64,000 nt of DNA from assembly GCA_003116975.1 (NCBI GenBank), contig BGKB01000027.1, forward strand, positions 372,001-436,000, read 5' to 3'. The stretch comes from Aurantiochytrium sp. KH105. Its lineage: Eukaryota; Sar; Bigyra; Thraustochytrida; Thraustochytriidae. The notes beneath the pieces were generated by a model. It was not told the origin of the DNA. It did no database searches and worked only from the letters and a program-made list of their open reading frames with translations. Positions 9,668 to 20,300 of the stretch are shown here, piece by piece. The position numbers and the translations under genes were made by a program. Position 1 is the stretch's first letter. The number at the start of each line of letters is the position of its first letter.

Positions 9668-10797
9668 AAAAGCCTCCCGGCGTCGGGCTGCGACGCCCGC
9701 GCTCCCTTTCCGCGTACCTCGCGCCGACGCGCGGTCGCAGCGGGCTCCGCCTCCTCTCCGCCGCGGCCTCGCGAAGGAAGAAGCCGTGCGCGCGCCTCCC
9801 TCTCCCGCCCGCGCTGCTCCCGCCGCGCTGTTCCCGCTCCCGCCCGCGCTCCCGCTCCCGCTCTGCGTCTGCGGCTGCTCGGGCTCGGTGGCGTCGCGCG
9901 TCTGCATGCCTGCCTTGCGGCGGCGCGTTCGCCGCTGTTCCGCGGGGGAGGTAGCAGCGAGCCTAGCCGCGGCCTAGCCCCCCCTAGGCGCCCCGCGCCG
10001 CGCATCTCGGCCTGGGATCGCGCGATCGCGGTGACGAGCTCGGAGAAGATATCGAATCATGGCATGTGGTGCGCAAGACCTGTGATGCGTGTGGTGCGTG
10101 AGGTGCGTGAGGTGCGTGTGGTGCGTGTGAGCAGCCTGGGGAGGGGTCCTGGCGGGCGGGAGTGGAGATGGAGGCCTGCCGGTGCTATTCTGATGGAGTC
10201 TTCGTCGCGTCTTGCTCGTCTTCTGTTCGCTGACAAGTCTTTGCGCTCGAAGATCGCCGCATTCATCCATCACGAGCTCATTTTTATGTTTGGCTCACCT
10301 TGCTAGCGCACAACCATGATTGATTGCTCTCTTTCTCCATCTCATTTGCCGGGCCTCTCTGTCTTCCTCGTATGTATACACCAGGCAGGGTCCGAGCTTG
10401 CCAGGCTCCCTCGCCAACCAGCCTGTCGCATACAACTTGCGGAATCCCTTGTCCGCAGTCTGTCAGTCGCTCCAAGCTGACGCCTGATGGATTGCGAACG
10501 AGAGCGGGAGCCCGACAAGGCACGTGCCGCGTCGTCGTGTGCGTGCACGCGCGCGAGGGAGCCCGGGATATAAATCGTGTCACGTGCGCAACGCGCTCGA
10601 ATGGGTAGCTCTCAAAGCGTGCACGCAGGCCGGGGCGGCCGTGGCCGGCAGCGCCACGAGTAAAACCAAACGCAGAGCGAGCAGACCCAGAACCCGGTCG
10701 GTGCGGTCGGGTGGCAAAAGGCACGGTGCCGAGGCCGCGCGAGCACGCGTGGGCGGAGGTCGAGAGGCGGTAGATAGAAAGAAAGAAGGAGAACAAT
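9668..10797. other. Divergent GC-rich upstream region
   Basis: About 1.1 kb between the divergent MTHFR and nuclease/kinase-like genes. The first 340 bp are very GC-rich. At 10066-10128 there is a short array of GTGCGTGAG/GTGCGTGTG units. No gene is supported; the several open frames on both strands are Arg/Ala/Pro-rich by-products of base composition. Confidence 0.5.
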
Positions 10798-12708
10798 ATG
10801 GCTGCAAGCGGAGACACGCCGGCGTTCACGCTGTACGACGCGCTTGCTCGCACGCCCATGGCGCACTCCGCGTTCACAGATGAAGTCGAGATATCGACAA
10901 ATCCAGATAGGGCCAAGTCAAATCGCGAAGCATTGCAGAGAAGCATGACTGTATCTGGTGCTGGGGGTCAATTACGCGGCATTGAGCCCGGCAGGTTGGT
11001 TTTGTGGGATACCTTCGATGCCGATGTGGCTCCCGAGCCTACCGAGGCTGCCATCTTTGCAAGGCACGTTTCTCCAGTTCGCTTCTTCGAGACCGCGAGG
11101 CGGCGACAAATCCTTCTACGAACGAACGAGGAAGATGCACTCCATCTACTTAAGTCCTGTTTCATCATCGATTGCGAGTACGTGTTTGACAACCCGGACT
11201 TTGGCCTCGATGAGATGAGGGTGAGATTTCATTCTCAGCCTACGGAGAGAGGTGCAAGGCCTGACGCTCTGTGGACTCGGGTCGTAGACCCCGAGAATAG
11301 CGTGGCGTTGTCGCCAGACTTGTTTGGCACCGAGGGTGAGTCGAACGATAGAGTCATCTTGGCTCATGAGCACAAATCCCCTTTCAAGTTCCCTTACAAA
11401 GCAACGTTCGACGAGATGCTGAACGATGCGGTCGACTTTCTCGTTGATGAGGATCCACATTTCGATGAGGACGAGGAATATTCTCAGCACGCCACGTGGA
11501 TGATCGCCAACCGTCTGCATCATTTCTACGCCGAACACGACCTCGTGGGCTTCTCTGAAAGTGTTGCCCGCGACTCCAGCATTCCGACAGGCAGGAAACG
11601 CGACCTCCTCTACCCGATTCGTCAGGTCTACGCATACATGTTGCGAACCTTTTGCCGCTTTGGCGTCCTCAGCACTACGAACATCACCTGGTTCCTGAAG
11701 TTAGAGCCGGACAACACCCTGAAAATCACTAATGGTTACGACTGTACCGGCAACACCGAAGCTACGAATCCGAAGTACGCCTACTTCCGACTTCTTCTCA
11801 AGGCTTCGAAAGGTTCTCGTCTTACATTGGACAGCGCAATTCTCGATCGCCTGGGACGAAATGCAAACCTCAACGTCGCGGGGTCTCCGTGGAGAGCGAT
11901 TTACGACCAGATTGTCGCAGCACGCGCCGGCACCGCAACTGGCTCAGGTGCAGGAGCAGGTGCAGGTGCCACCGCAGGCGTTGGAAGAGGAACAACTACC
12001 CGCCAGGTCTCCGCGGGGCAGCCTGGTAGTGTGGCAGCAGACGTGTCTGGTGGTGGTGCGGCGGGACCAGCACCATCTGACGGCAGCGACGAAGCGCGGC
12101 TGAATTTTCTCCGTCAGACCCTACCTCTGGACGACTCGGTCTTCCCATACTATGGGGGTATGAAGGATCTCCTCTGGGAGGATTCGGACGCGTACGGCCA
12201 TCTCATGTCCGTCAACACCGGGGGCCTGGAGCAGCTGATCGCTGTGAAAACGCCTGAAGTCGACCCTTACCGTGAGCGAGACGACGAAACCGAACAAGAA
12301 GAGATGAGGCTTCTTCAAGCTTTCACGAACGAGATTGAGGTGTACGAGACTCTTCGACCGCTCTGGGGATCGCGGCACGTGCCTTGGTTTCTCTATGGAG
12401 GTCGCCACCTCTTTTCGGACTTTATTGTCGCAACGACGTGGGAGGGCCAGTCGCTGAAAAGTCACTTTAGGATACCCAGCCAATACACGAAGGCCGTGGT
12501 GGACAAGGCGCGGGAGACTCTTCTCATGGTGCATGGGCTAGGTGTCGCTCTTCGCGTGGACAATCCGGAAGACCTGGCCTCGACTTTTGTCATGGACGAC
12601 CACGGGGAAGTTCGACTGACTCGTTTTAGGAATGCCACCATCAAAGCAACGCCTGTCGAGCTTGCACAAGACATCCAAGATTTCAACAAGCACTTTCTCC
12701 AGGAGTAG
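10798..12708 (+). CDS. Crinkler-like PD-(D/E)XK nuclease fused to degenerate protein-kinase-like domain
   Basis: A 636-residue single exon starting at an ATG after an A/G-rich leader. The N-terminal half has the layout of the PD-(D/E)XK endonuclease superfamily: Pro155-Asp156 (GARPDALWT), then Glu191-His192-Lys193 on the next strand (VILAHEHKSP), followed by QVYAYMLRTF and LSTTNITWFLK, blocks typical of fungal and oomycete nuclease-kinase proteins. A Gly/Ala-rich linker (about 377-420) leads to a kinase-like domain: IAVK with Lys484, a helix-C-like NEIEVYETL (511-519), WEGQSL, and LLMVHGLGVALRVDN where the HRD-type catalytic loop would lie. The DFG position reads TRF (608-610), so the kinase part is probably inactive. 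Such proteins belong to the crinkler-related effector class described in stramenopiles and fungi; no signal peptide or LFLAK-type header is present. The nuclease motif is direct evidence; activity is inference. Confidence 0.72.
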   Translation: MAASGDTPAFTLYDALARTPMAHSAFTDEVEISTNPDRAKSNREALQRSMTVSGAGGQLRGIEPGRLVLWDTFDADVAPEPTEAAIFARHVSPVRFFETARRRQILLRTNEEDALHLLKSCFIIDCEYVFDNPDFGLDEMRVRFHSQPTERGARPDALWTRVVDPENSVALSPDLFGTEGESNDRVILAHEHKSPFKFPYKATFDEMLNDAVDFLVDEDPHFDEDEEYSQHATWMIANRLHHFYAEHDLVGFSESVARDSSIPTGRKRDLLYPIRQVYAYMLRTFCRFGVLSTTNITWFLKLEPDNTLKITNGYDCTGNTEATNPKYAYFRLLLKASKGSRLTLDSAILDRLGRNANLNVAGSPWRAIYDQIVAARAGTATGSGAGAGAGATAGVGRGTTTRQVSAGQPGSVAADVSGGGAAGPAPSDGSDEARLNFLRQTLPLDDSVFPYYGGMKDLLWEDSDAYGHLMSVNTGGLEQLIAVKTPEVDPYRERDDETEQEEMRLLQAFTNEIEVYETLRPLWGSRHVPWFLYGGRHLFSDFIVATTWEGQSLKSHFRIPSQYTKAVVDKARETLLMVHGLGVALRVDNPEDLASTFVMDDHGEVRLTRFRNATIKATPVELAQDIQDFNKHFLQE

Positions 12709-12749
12709 ATAGTGTTGCAAGTGTGTGGCCATGTAATTTTTTTAATTTT

Positions 12750-13740
12750 TTATTTTGTTTTCGCGTTCCTTTTTGAATCTAAGTTAGAGGCCGACTTTCT
12801 CCTCGGTGAATGTAAAGACATCTTCTTGAGTCCATGGAGCGTCTTTTGCATCGCTTCGAAATGGGTGTAGATCTGCTTGAAGCATTTGCATTTTCCCCTC
12901 TTTGCCACTACTCCCCCACCCGTTGAAGGAAGGGGAGGAGCTCGTGCGTTTCTATCGCGCAATTTGAGAAGGGACAGCTCGAGGTGCTCCATAGATTTGA
13001 CGGACCGTCTTACCGCAGTGTCTCGCAGAACGTCTTGTTCCTCTAAGTATCGCTTTACCATTCGGAAGTCGCATACTTCGAGCTCAAGAGCCTCTCTGAG
13101 TTTCTTCTCTTGCTCGAGTCGCTGAAGGTGCACCGCGATTCTTTCCAGGGCAAACTTTTTGCTGCTGTTTGCGCGCTCCGCCAGAGCCACCTTCATGCGC
13201 TTTTCGAGACGCTTGTTTTGGTCTCGCAAAGACGCGACCTCTTCACTCATATTGCTGATCTCCAAATTGAGCTCAGCTTCTCTTTGTTTAGCCGCCCGGC
13301 GCCGTCCCTTGCTCTTCAGTTTTATCACTCTCTTCTCGGAGGATGAGAGAGAGAGGGCGTTTTAGTCTAGCTTGCGCTTCCTGAAGCCTGAGTGAAGATC
13401 GTAGCCACCACATTCTACTCGCGCGCCTCCTGTTCATGCCCCGGATGGCTCTCCACAATGCCCTCAGATTGTTCTTCGACACCGCTTTCATATTCGGCGA
13501 GGGACGATCCACAGGTGACGATAGAGGCAACATCGTCGTTCTCGTCCTCCATAAGGAAGTCACTTGGGAAAGTCTCTCTTGTCTCCATCATCTCGGCCGC
13601 TTGGGGCTCGATGAAAAGGAGTGAAGAGGAAGCCTTCTGATCAAGAGAAGTGCGTGCTTGCTGGATCGCGCGAGTGCCGCCAAATCAGCATGTGTAAGAA
13701 ACCTGGATTGCTCAAAGATTGAAGAGCGCACGCAGTCCAT
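12750..13740 (-). CDS. bZIP-like coiled-coil protein, 5' exon structure unresolved
   Basis: The secure part is an open frame from about 13366 down to 12750. It has a basic stretch (KLKSKGRRRAAKQRE), then a heptad region (MSEEVASLRDQNKRLEKRM), a further coiled coil (HLQRLEQEKKLREALELEV) and a Cys-containing Lys-rich tail. This resembles a bZIP with a poor basic region: the invariant Asn is not evident. No ATG precedes it in frame. The pyrimidine-rich CCCTCTCTCTCTCATCCTCC ahead of an AG at about 13346 looks like an intron end. Upstream, a different frame holds an acidic segment beginning with MMETRETFPSDF (ATG at 13591), and another frame has an ATG at 13740 (MDCVRSSIFEQSRFL). These are plausible 5' exons, but I found no strong donor to join them. 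A transcriptional role is inference only. Confidence 0.45.
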
Positions 13741-13942
13741 GTTTGATGGCAAGAAGAAGAAGATAGATATTCACGGGCAGATGGTCGGTCTCTCAATGAA
13801 GCAGACCATGGTCGTCAAGATGCAAGGTCAAGGATTACAAGGAACAAAGAGTGAAAAAAGAGGAACGCAGATGCATATGCGTGTGACCTGCTTGTAAACT
13901 AAACATCGTGAACATCGTGAACATCGCGCATCGTAATCGAGC

Positions 13943-15586
13943 CTATAGCTCGCCGTTGAGAATAGCAGCGCGGATATCGGCCATGTTTCGGTTCATGCGA
14001 TACAGGTTATGCACGGTGAGCAAAACCGCAGCACTGGGCTCGTTGGCACGAATAAGATGGTGCAGATATGCCGACATGTAGTTGCGGCAGGTCGGGCAGT
14101 CGCAGCCGCGAAGCAGTGGACCCTTGTCGAGCGCGTTAGAGGTCCGACGCATTTGACGTGGGGGCTCCCCCATTTCCTGCAAGGCACCGCCGTGCCGCGC
14201 AAGGCGCGTCGGATACGAAGAGTCAAAGGTATCGGCGCCGAGAGGTACTGCACGCAAAACAGAGGACATGTCTCCGATGCCCAAAATGTGATTTGGCTTT
14301 TCTTGTGGAAGCTGCGGCAGTACAAACTGCAGCAAGTCAATGAGGTCGTCTCTTGTCTTGCCAAGGGACCCGCTGTGGTGGCAAGTTGAATGAACACGTG
14401 AGCATGTCAGTAAGTGTTTGCGCAAAACCAATCAAGCCCGATGACCCAGGCCCCCTTCACCTGCATAATCTGCAAGAGAGGAAGAGAGAGAGAGAGAGAG
14501 AGAGGGAGACGCCCAAAAACAAAAGAGGAGAAAGGAAAACGTACCCTACTGCGTGGCCATCAAAGTCCATGGCGGTAAGTGTGTCGATGCTCCGTTGTCG
14601 CAGATCGCGATCGAGGCCGCCGTGAATAACGCTGTACATGGCCTGGCCTTGAGGATTTTCAAGGTGCCTCTTGAGACTGCGCGCCTCCCAACGGTGCGTC
14701 ACCTCAAAAGCTTCGCGTACTTCGGCCTCAGAGGCCGAATACGGTAATAGGTAATCGAGAGGGATAATAATGTCGGCGCCGAGCGCCTTCTGGGCATCGA
14801 CCGAGGACTCGGGCGTCAACGTCAATTTGGCGCCGTCCCGATACGAGCGAAAGGTGGCTCCTTCCTCGTCCACCTTGAGAAGAAGACTCGGGCGAGACTT
14901 TTGGCCGGCACCCTTGAGACCGACATCCTTGTCGAGGTCCATGGCGCCAGCTTGCATGGAGAAGATCTGGAACCCCCCACTGTCGGCTTTGGCCAGGCGT
15001 TAGCATATCTTTCCCATCCTTGACCATGCACATTCAGTTATGAAGCGGTCGAAGTCTTCGTTTGTTGCTTTGTTCAGGGGCAAAGGAAACTTACTAATGA
15101 GGACGCCCTTGCGGTTCATGAATTTGTGGAGACCGCCCAGCTCGCGGACCGTATCGGCACCCGGGTGCAGCATGAGATGGTACGTGTTGCAGAACATGAG
15201 CTCGCAGCCGAGATGGTCCGCGGTCCGCGTGTCCACAGCCTTGAGGCTCGCATTGGTGGCAACCGGGACGAACCCTGGCGTGTGGACGACACCGTTCGGC
15301 GTCTCAAGCACTCCGACGCGTGCCCTGTCGGAAAAAGCTTTCGTCAGTCCTCCATCATTTCATCGCATTCCTACGAACTCCTCACAGCCGAGTCCTGCGG
15401 CGTCTGCGCGACCTCATGGCACGGCGTGTGCGGCAGGCCAAGCCAGCCTCGTATGGCCGCGACGCACGGCAAGAGACGAGACGAGACGAGACGAGACGAG
15501 TCGCGACGAGTCGCGACGCAGCCCCGGGCCCGAACCTACCTCGACAGCTTGCTCTGCTTGAGCACGCGGAAACGCAGCTTGGGCAT
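13943..15586 (-). CDS. QTRT1: tRNA-guanine (queuine) transglycosylase, catalytic subunit
   Basis: Four exons: 15540-15586, 15095-15324, 14545-14986 and 13943-14372. Introns are 215, 108 and 172 bp with donors GTAGGT, GTAAGT and GTACGT. The spliced frame is exact and gives 382 residues, the usual TGT length. The enzyme exchanges guanine-34 for queuine in GUN-anticodon tRNAs. Exon 1 supplies MPKLRFRVLKQSKLS, exon 2 the TPNGVVHTPGFVPVATNAS block and CNTYHLMLHPG. The exon 2/3 join creates ITDSGGFQIFS with the conserved Asp. Exon 4 carries the nucleophile region FDSSYPTRLARHG and the zinc site CDCPTCRNYMSAYLHHL (Cys-x-Cys-x2-Cys and His). The last intron contains a GA-rich run that is its pyrimidine tract on the coding strand. 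The exon 3 acceptor CCAAAG is weak but gives the only product matching the family. Confidence 0.93.
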
Positions 15587-17315
15587 GATTCCGCAGGCGC
15601 CCGCGCGGGCCTTGACGTCGCTCGCCCCGGGCTCGCTCGGCTCGGCTCGGCTTGGCTTCGCGCGGCCTGGCCCGGCGCGGCGAGCTCGACGGCGGCGGCG
15701 GCGGCCTCGTCCCGCCCCCGGCGCCCGCGCGCGAGGGGGCGCCGCGCCGCGACGCGCGCCCTGCGGAGCAAGCGCGGCGGGGCGAGCGCGGCTGCCCGCG
15801 CGAGGCCGAGCGAGCGCGCGCGCGAGCGGGCGGGCGGGCGCGCGCGATCTGCCGGGCGATTGCAGAATGAATGAAGTCGCGCCCGCCGCGGCGTCGGCAC
15901 GGCCAGAGGCGGGGGGACGCCCGCCGCGCGTCCCCCGCGCGTGAAAGTACGGGGCAGGAGTTCGGTACCGACGGTACCGGAGGCGCAAGGGAGGCACGGG
16001 GTACGCCGCGACCGCGACGGCGGCGGTGAAGGCGACGATGGCGGCGGCGAGGACGCGAGAGAGGAAGGCGGGGCGGAAAAGGGAAGGAGGGCGACGCGGG
16101 CACGGCCTGGAGCGGGTGCGTCTGCGGAAATGGAGGGCGCGGAGGCGGTCTGTGCTGGGCGTGCGGGCTGGCTGGCTTGGGTGTGGGGTGGATGAGGCCC
16201 GGGAAGAGGAGGAGCAGGGCAGCAGCCTGGATGATGAGCGAGAAGGTGAAGATTGGGGCCGACCTGGGGCGGGGAGATGGGGGAGGAGGAAAGTGGGGGG
16301 AGAGAGGAAGCGTGCCAGCCACTTCGGTCGAGCGGAAAAAGGCGAGTCGAAGTGAACGAGACGGATTGTGGCATTTGGGGGGAAGAAGAGTATGAGGAGA
16401 TGACGACCTGGGCCTTGGGCGCAGGGTTCGTCAACATTTGCAATTGGGAAGAATGGCACGTGATGTACATCTGACAGGTAGTAAAGAACTTGAGATGTTG
16501 CGAAATAGCTACTGAAAACTCTCAGAGTGCGTCCTGTCATCTGGCCTCCGAACACTTATGACCAGCCGCGACCAGCCGTCCATATGAACTTGTCGATCAT
16601 GGAGATGATACCGTTTTCTGGGTTCGTTTGCTCTTTCATCGGGCGTGTCCTTTGCTCATGGACTTCAATAGGCCTAGTGAGAGTTAGGTTAGGGTGAGGT
16701 CCATCAGAGCCCTTCTTCACGAGATATCGTGGTCAGAACTTTATGCCTTTGGAGAGGCTTCACGCAAGTTCTTTCATGAGCTGATATAGTCACAACTTCA
16801 CAGGTGCCTAAACCTGACACCAAGGCGCCCTTCTCCAGCCTCCTTGTCGGCGCGCTAAGCTAAAAGATGTAAAAGATGGGCACCATGTCATCGTCAGCCT
16901 CGTCTCTCTCTCCCTCTCGTGGTCATGAAGGTCAACCAATCGTAATCTCCACGCAGAGAGCTAGCTTCATGCCAAGGAGGTCTAACGTAGCCTCTTGTCG
17001 TCGCGATGCCAAACAATGACCGCTTTTCGCGCTTTCGCGCTTTCGCGCTTTCGCGCTTACTTTATTCACAGTCTTTTATACCATCAATGATGACGACGAG
17101 GATGAGGAGGACTATCTTGGGCCCCTGCTGCTAGTGAGAGGCCCCGATGATCGTCATTGGCAGGAAGAACAACAGCAACCGAACGAGCAAACGCCACTCG
17201 ACGGAGAGGCCGGCGCAAGTGGGCCGGCGCGAAGGGCCCTGGACGCGCAACGCGCGCGACGAAGGAAATTAGCAAGAGCCCCAAGAGCTTGCGGGAGTAC
17301 GAGGAGCGCGCTGAG
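15587..17315. other. Divergent upstream region, very GC-rich then repeat-bearing
   Basis: 1.7 kb between the TGT and P5A ATPase starts. 15590-16330 is extremely GC-rich and open in several frames. At 15635-15659 there is a short GGCTC/GGCTT pentamer array also seen near 32.0 and 39.1 kb. At 17026-17060 the octamer GCGCTTTC repeats about four times. Bases 16340-17000 show nothing I recognise. The region near 17213 carries one GGCGCAAGTGGG site. The frame of the ATPase extends upstream to 17157 without an ATG. Confidence 0.55.
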
Positions 17316-20300
17316 ATGGCGTGGCTGGAGAGCATCGTGACGGATGACGGCGTGGCCTCGGCCAGCCTGCACGTGAAGCTCGGGACCTTTGCGAGGCTCG
17401 ACGTGGCGCCCTTTTTGCTCCTCTACGCGCTGCTCGTTGGCGTCATGGTGCAGAACGAAGTGCTGTGGAACCTGGCCGAGGCAGCGGGACTTACAAACGA
17501 GGATGACGCACAGAAAGCCGCCGTTGGGCGATCCGAGTGGGAGCTCATCGCATGGTCGGGGGCCATCGCAGCAGCCGTCATTTCACACGTCATGACGCTG
17601 CTCAGCGGCGTTTGGTCTGTTAAACTACGCTGCTCGCTCAGGTATAGGGCCGCTCGCGACCTTCACGAGGCCGAAGCCGTCTGTATCATCCCTGTTGAGC
17701 ATCGCGGTATGCCAGCAATTTGTGAACTCCACAAGGACGCCGCGGATGACGTTCGCGAGAACGAGACTTCCGCAAAATCCAAGGACAAGACCACTCGCGC
17801 CCCCAAGACGCGGGCGCAAAGGCAGCGCGAGCGCATGGAAAAAGAGGAAGAGGAGGAGCAAATGCGTAAAAGCCAACTCGTCTCCCTTCGCTCGAGCGAG
17901 TGCTGGTTCGAGTTCCAGCGGAAGCGCTTTGAACTCGTCGGTTCGATCGTCGACACCCAGACGTCAAACCTATGCAAATTCAAGCCGCTCGACTTTCCCG
18001 ACAATCTTATGATCAACTCGTACTTGAACTGGCCAGGCTACACGGAGGTTGGGGATCGCCTGGCGGCAGTTCGCAAATGGAGCCGCAACGAGTTTGATAT
18101 CCCTATGCCGCCCCTACGTGATCTTTTCTTCGAGAACGCGACGTCGCCTTTCTTTCTTTTCCAGGTGCTTTGCGTCGCGCTTTGGTGTCTCGATGAGTAT
18201 TGGTACTATTCAGTTTTTACGCTCGCCATGCTTGTCATCTTTGAGCTCACCGTTTGCAAGCAACGTCAGCAGAACCTGGGCTTGCTTCGCGGCATGCTCC
18301 ACCCGCCGTATCCGGTGTGGGTGTATCGATCCGATCACTGGGTCCGCTCACTGAGCACCGATCTCGTGCCTGGCGACATGTGCTCGCTGGTGCGCCCCAC
18401 GAACCTGTATCGCCCAATGCCCGATGGCACAAGACAGGTCGAGGACGAGGAGAACATTCTTGTTCCCTGCGATATGCTTCTTTTGCGTGGCTCTTGTGTT
18501 ATCAACGAGGCCATGCTCACCGGAGAGTCTGTTCCCAAAATGAAGGAGTCCGTGCTCTCGTTGGCGCATGCCAAGAGCAACCTCTTGGAACGGCCCCTCG
18601 TCGTAGAGGGCAGCGAGTTCTCGAACCACCTCGTGCTGGGGGGCACTCGCGTCATTCAGCACAAGATGGAAGCCATCGATCCTCTCGACAAAGAAAAGCC
18701 AGCGGGCCTCATTCCTTCTCCACCTGACGGGGGCTGTCTAGCGATTGTTCTGCGCACGGGATTCTATACGAGCCAAGGCTCACTCATGCGTACCATCCTC
18801 TTTAGCACTGAACACGTGACGGTGGGCGACAAGGACACCTTTTACTTCATTCTCGTGCTTCTGGTCTTTGCCGTGCTCGCCTCGGCATACGTTCTCGTGG
18901 AGGGCCTCAAGAACGAGACACAGTCGCGCTGGAAGCTTTTTTTGCACTGTATCATGATTGTCACATCGGTGGTGCCGCCAGAGCTGCCCATGGAGCTCTC
19001 GCTCGCCGTTAATACCTCGCTGTCGCGGCTTTTTCGCCTTGCGATCTTTTGTACGGAGCCGTACCGCATCCCCTATGCAGGGCGTCTCAACCTCTGCTGT
19101 TTCGACAAAACCGGCACGCTCACGAGCGACGCCTACTTTGTCAAAGGCATCGCGCATCCAAGCGCTGTGCAAAATTTCTCGAAAGACACCCAAATCGCGC
19201 CAACATTGACTCCAGCGCAAGAATCGGATGGTTATGCCATCTTTGTCATTGCTGGCTGTCATCAGCTCGTACGTATGGCGGACAAGGTTGACGGCGACCC
19301 CATGGAAAAGGCCGCAGTGCGCGCCATCAATTGGGGCATGACCCGCGACAGTCGCATGATCAATCGGGCAAGCTCCAAGGCCAAAGGCGAGCGCGTCCAG
19401 ATTCGTATTCTGCATCATCACCCATTCTCCTCGACGCTGAAACGCATGAGTGCCGTGATTGCTGTCGAGACGCTCGACGCGCTCAAGCGCGTCAAGTCGT
19501 CCAAGATCATGGTCGTCTGCAAGGGCGCACCGGAGAAAATGGTTGAATTTTTCGAGAAGGAGCCCGCGCAATACAAAGAGTCGTATCAGGCCTTTATGCT
19601 CGCTGGCGGGCGCGTGCTCGCACTCGCATGCAAGACCTTGCCCGTGACCGTTTCCGAGACCTCGGCCAGTCTGCTCTCGCGTGACGAGTGCGAGTCGAAG
19701 CTTACGTTTGCCGGTCTCCTCGTCCTCGACTGCCCGCTCAAGGAGGACACACGAGACGCTGTGGACCAACTTCGCAACGCGCAGCATCGCATTGTCATTG
19801 TCACCGGTGATAATGCGCTCACGGCGTGCGACGTCGCACGTCAGCTTGAGCTTGTCGGCGACAATCACGAAGATGTGCTCGAACTCTCGCCAGAGCTTGA
19901 GTGGGTCCCCATTGACCCGCGCGCCTCGCCGCCCGAGGAATCCGTGCGCCGCTTCGAGCGTGGTCACACGGCTGCGGTGCTCGTGCAGCAGGAAGGCAAG
20001 CACCTTGTTGTCACGGGTGCCGCCCTCGACGCAATGGAGGCCGAAATGGGCGGACCGTCCTCGCATGGATTTGCGCGGGCCTTGCGGCGGCTGACCCCGC
20101 ACGTGACAGTTTTTGCGCGCGTGTCACCGCGTCACAAGGAGATTGTTCTTGCTGCAATGACCGCAGCGGGATGCAGGGCGCTCATGTGCGGGGATGGCAC
20201 CAACGACGTGGGCGCTCTCAAGCAGGCCGACGTTGGCGTGTCCATCATTAATTCTCCCGAGCATGAGGACGCGGTCAAGAGGGCGCGCGAACAGGTGGCC

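Noticed and set aside
15382..16555. Three overlapping long minus-strand frames (300-360 residues)
   Set aside because: They lie in extreme GC-rich sequence with Arg/Pro/Ala/Ser-rich translations in all frames. The real content is exon 1 of the TGT gene at 15540-15586.
18780..20102. 440-residue open frame antisense to the P5A ATPase
   Set aside because: It mirrors a strongly conserved coding region in GC-rich DNA, and its translation has no recognisable domain.
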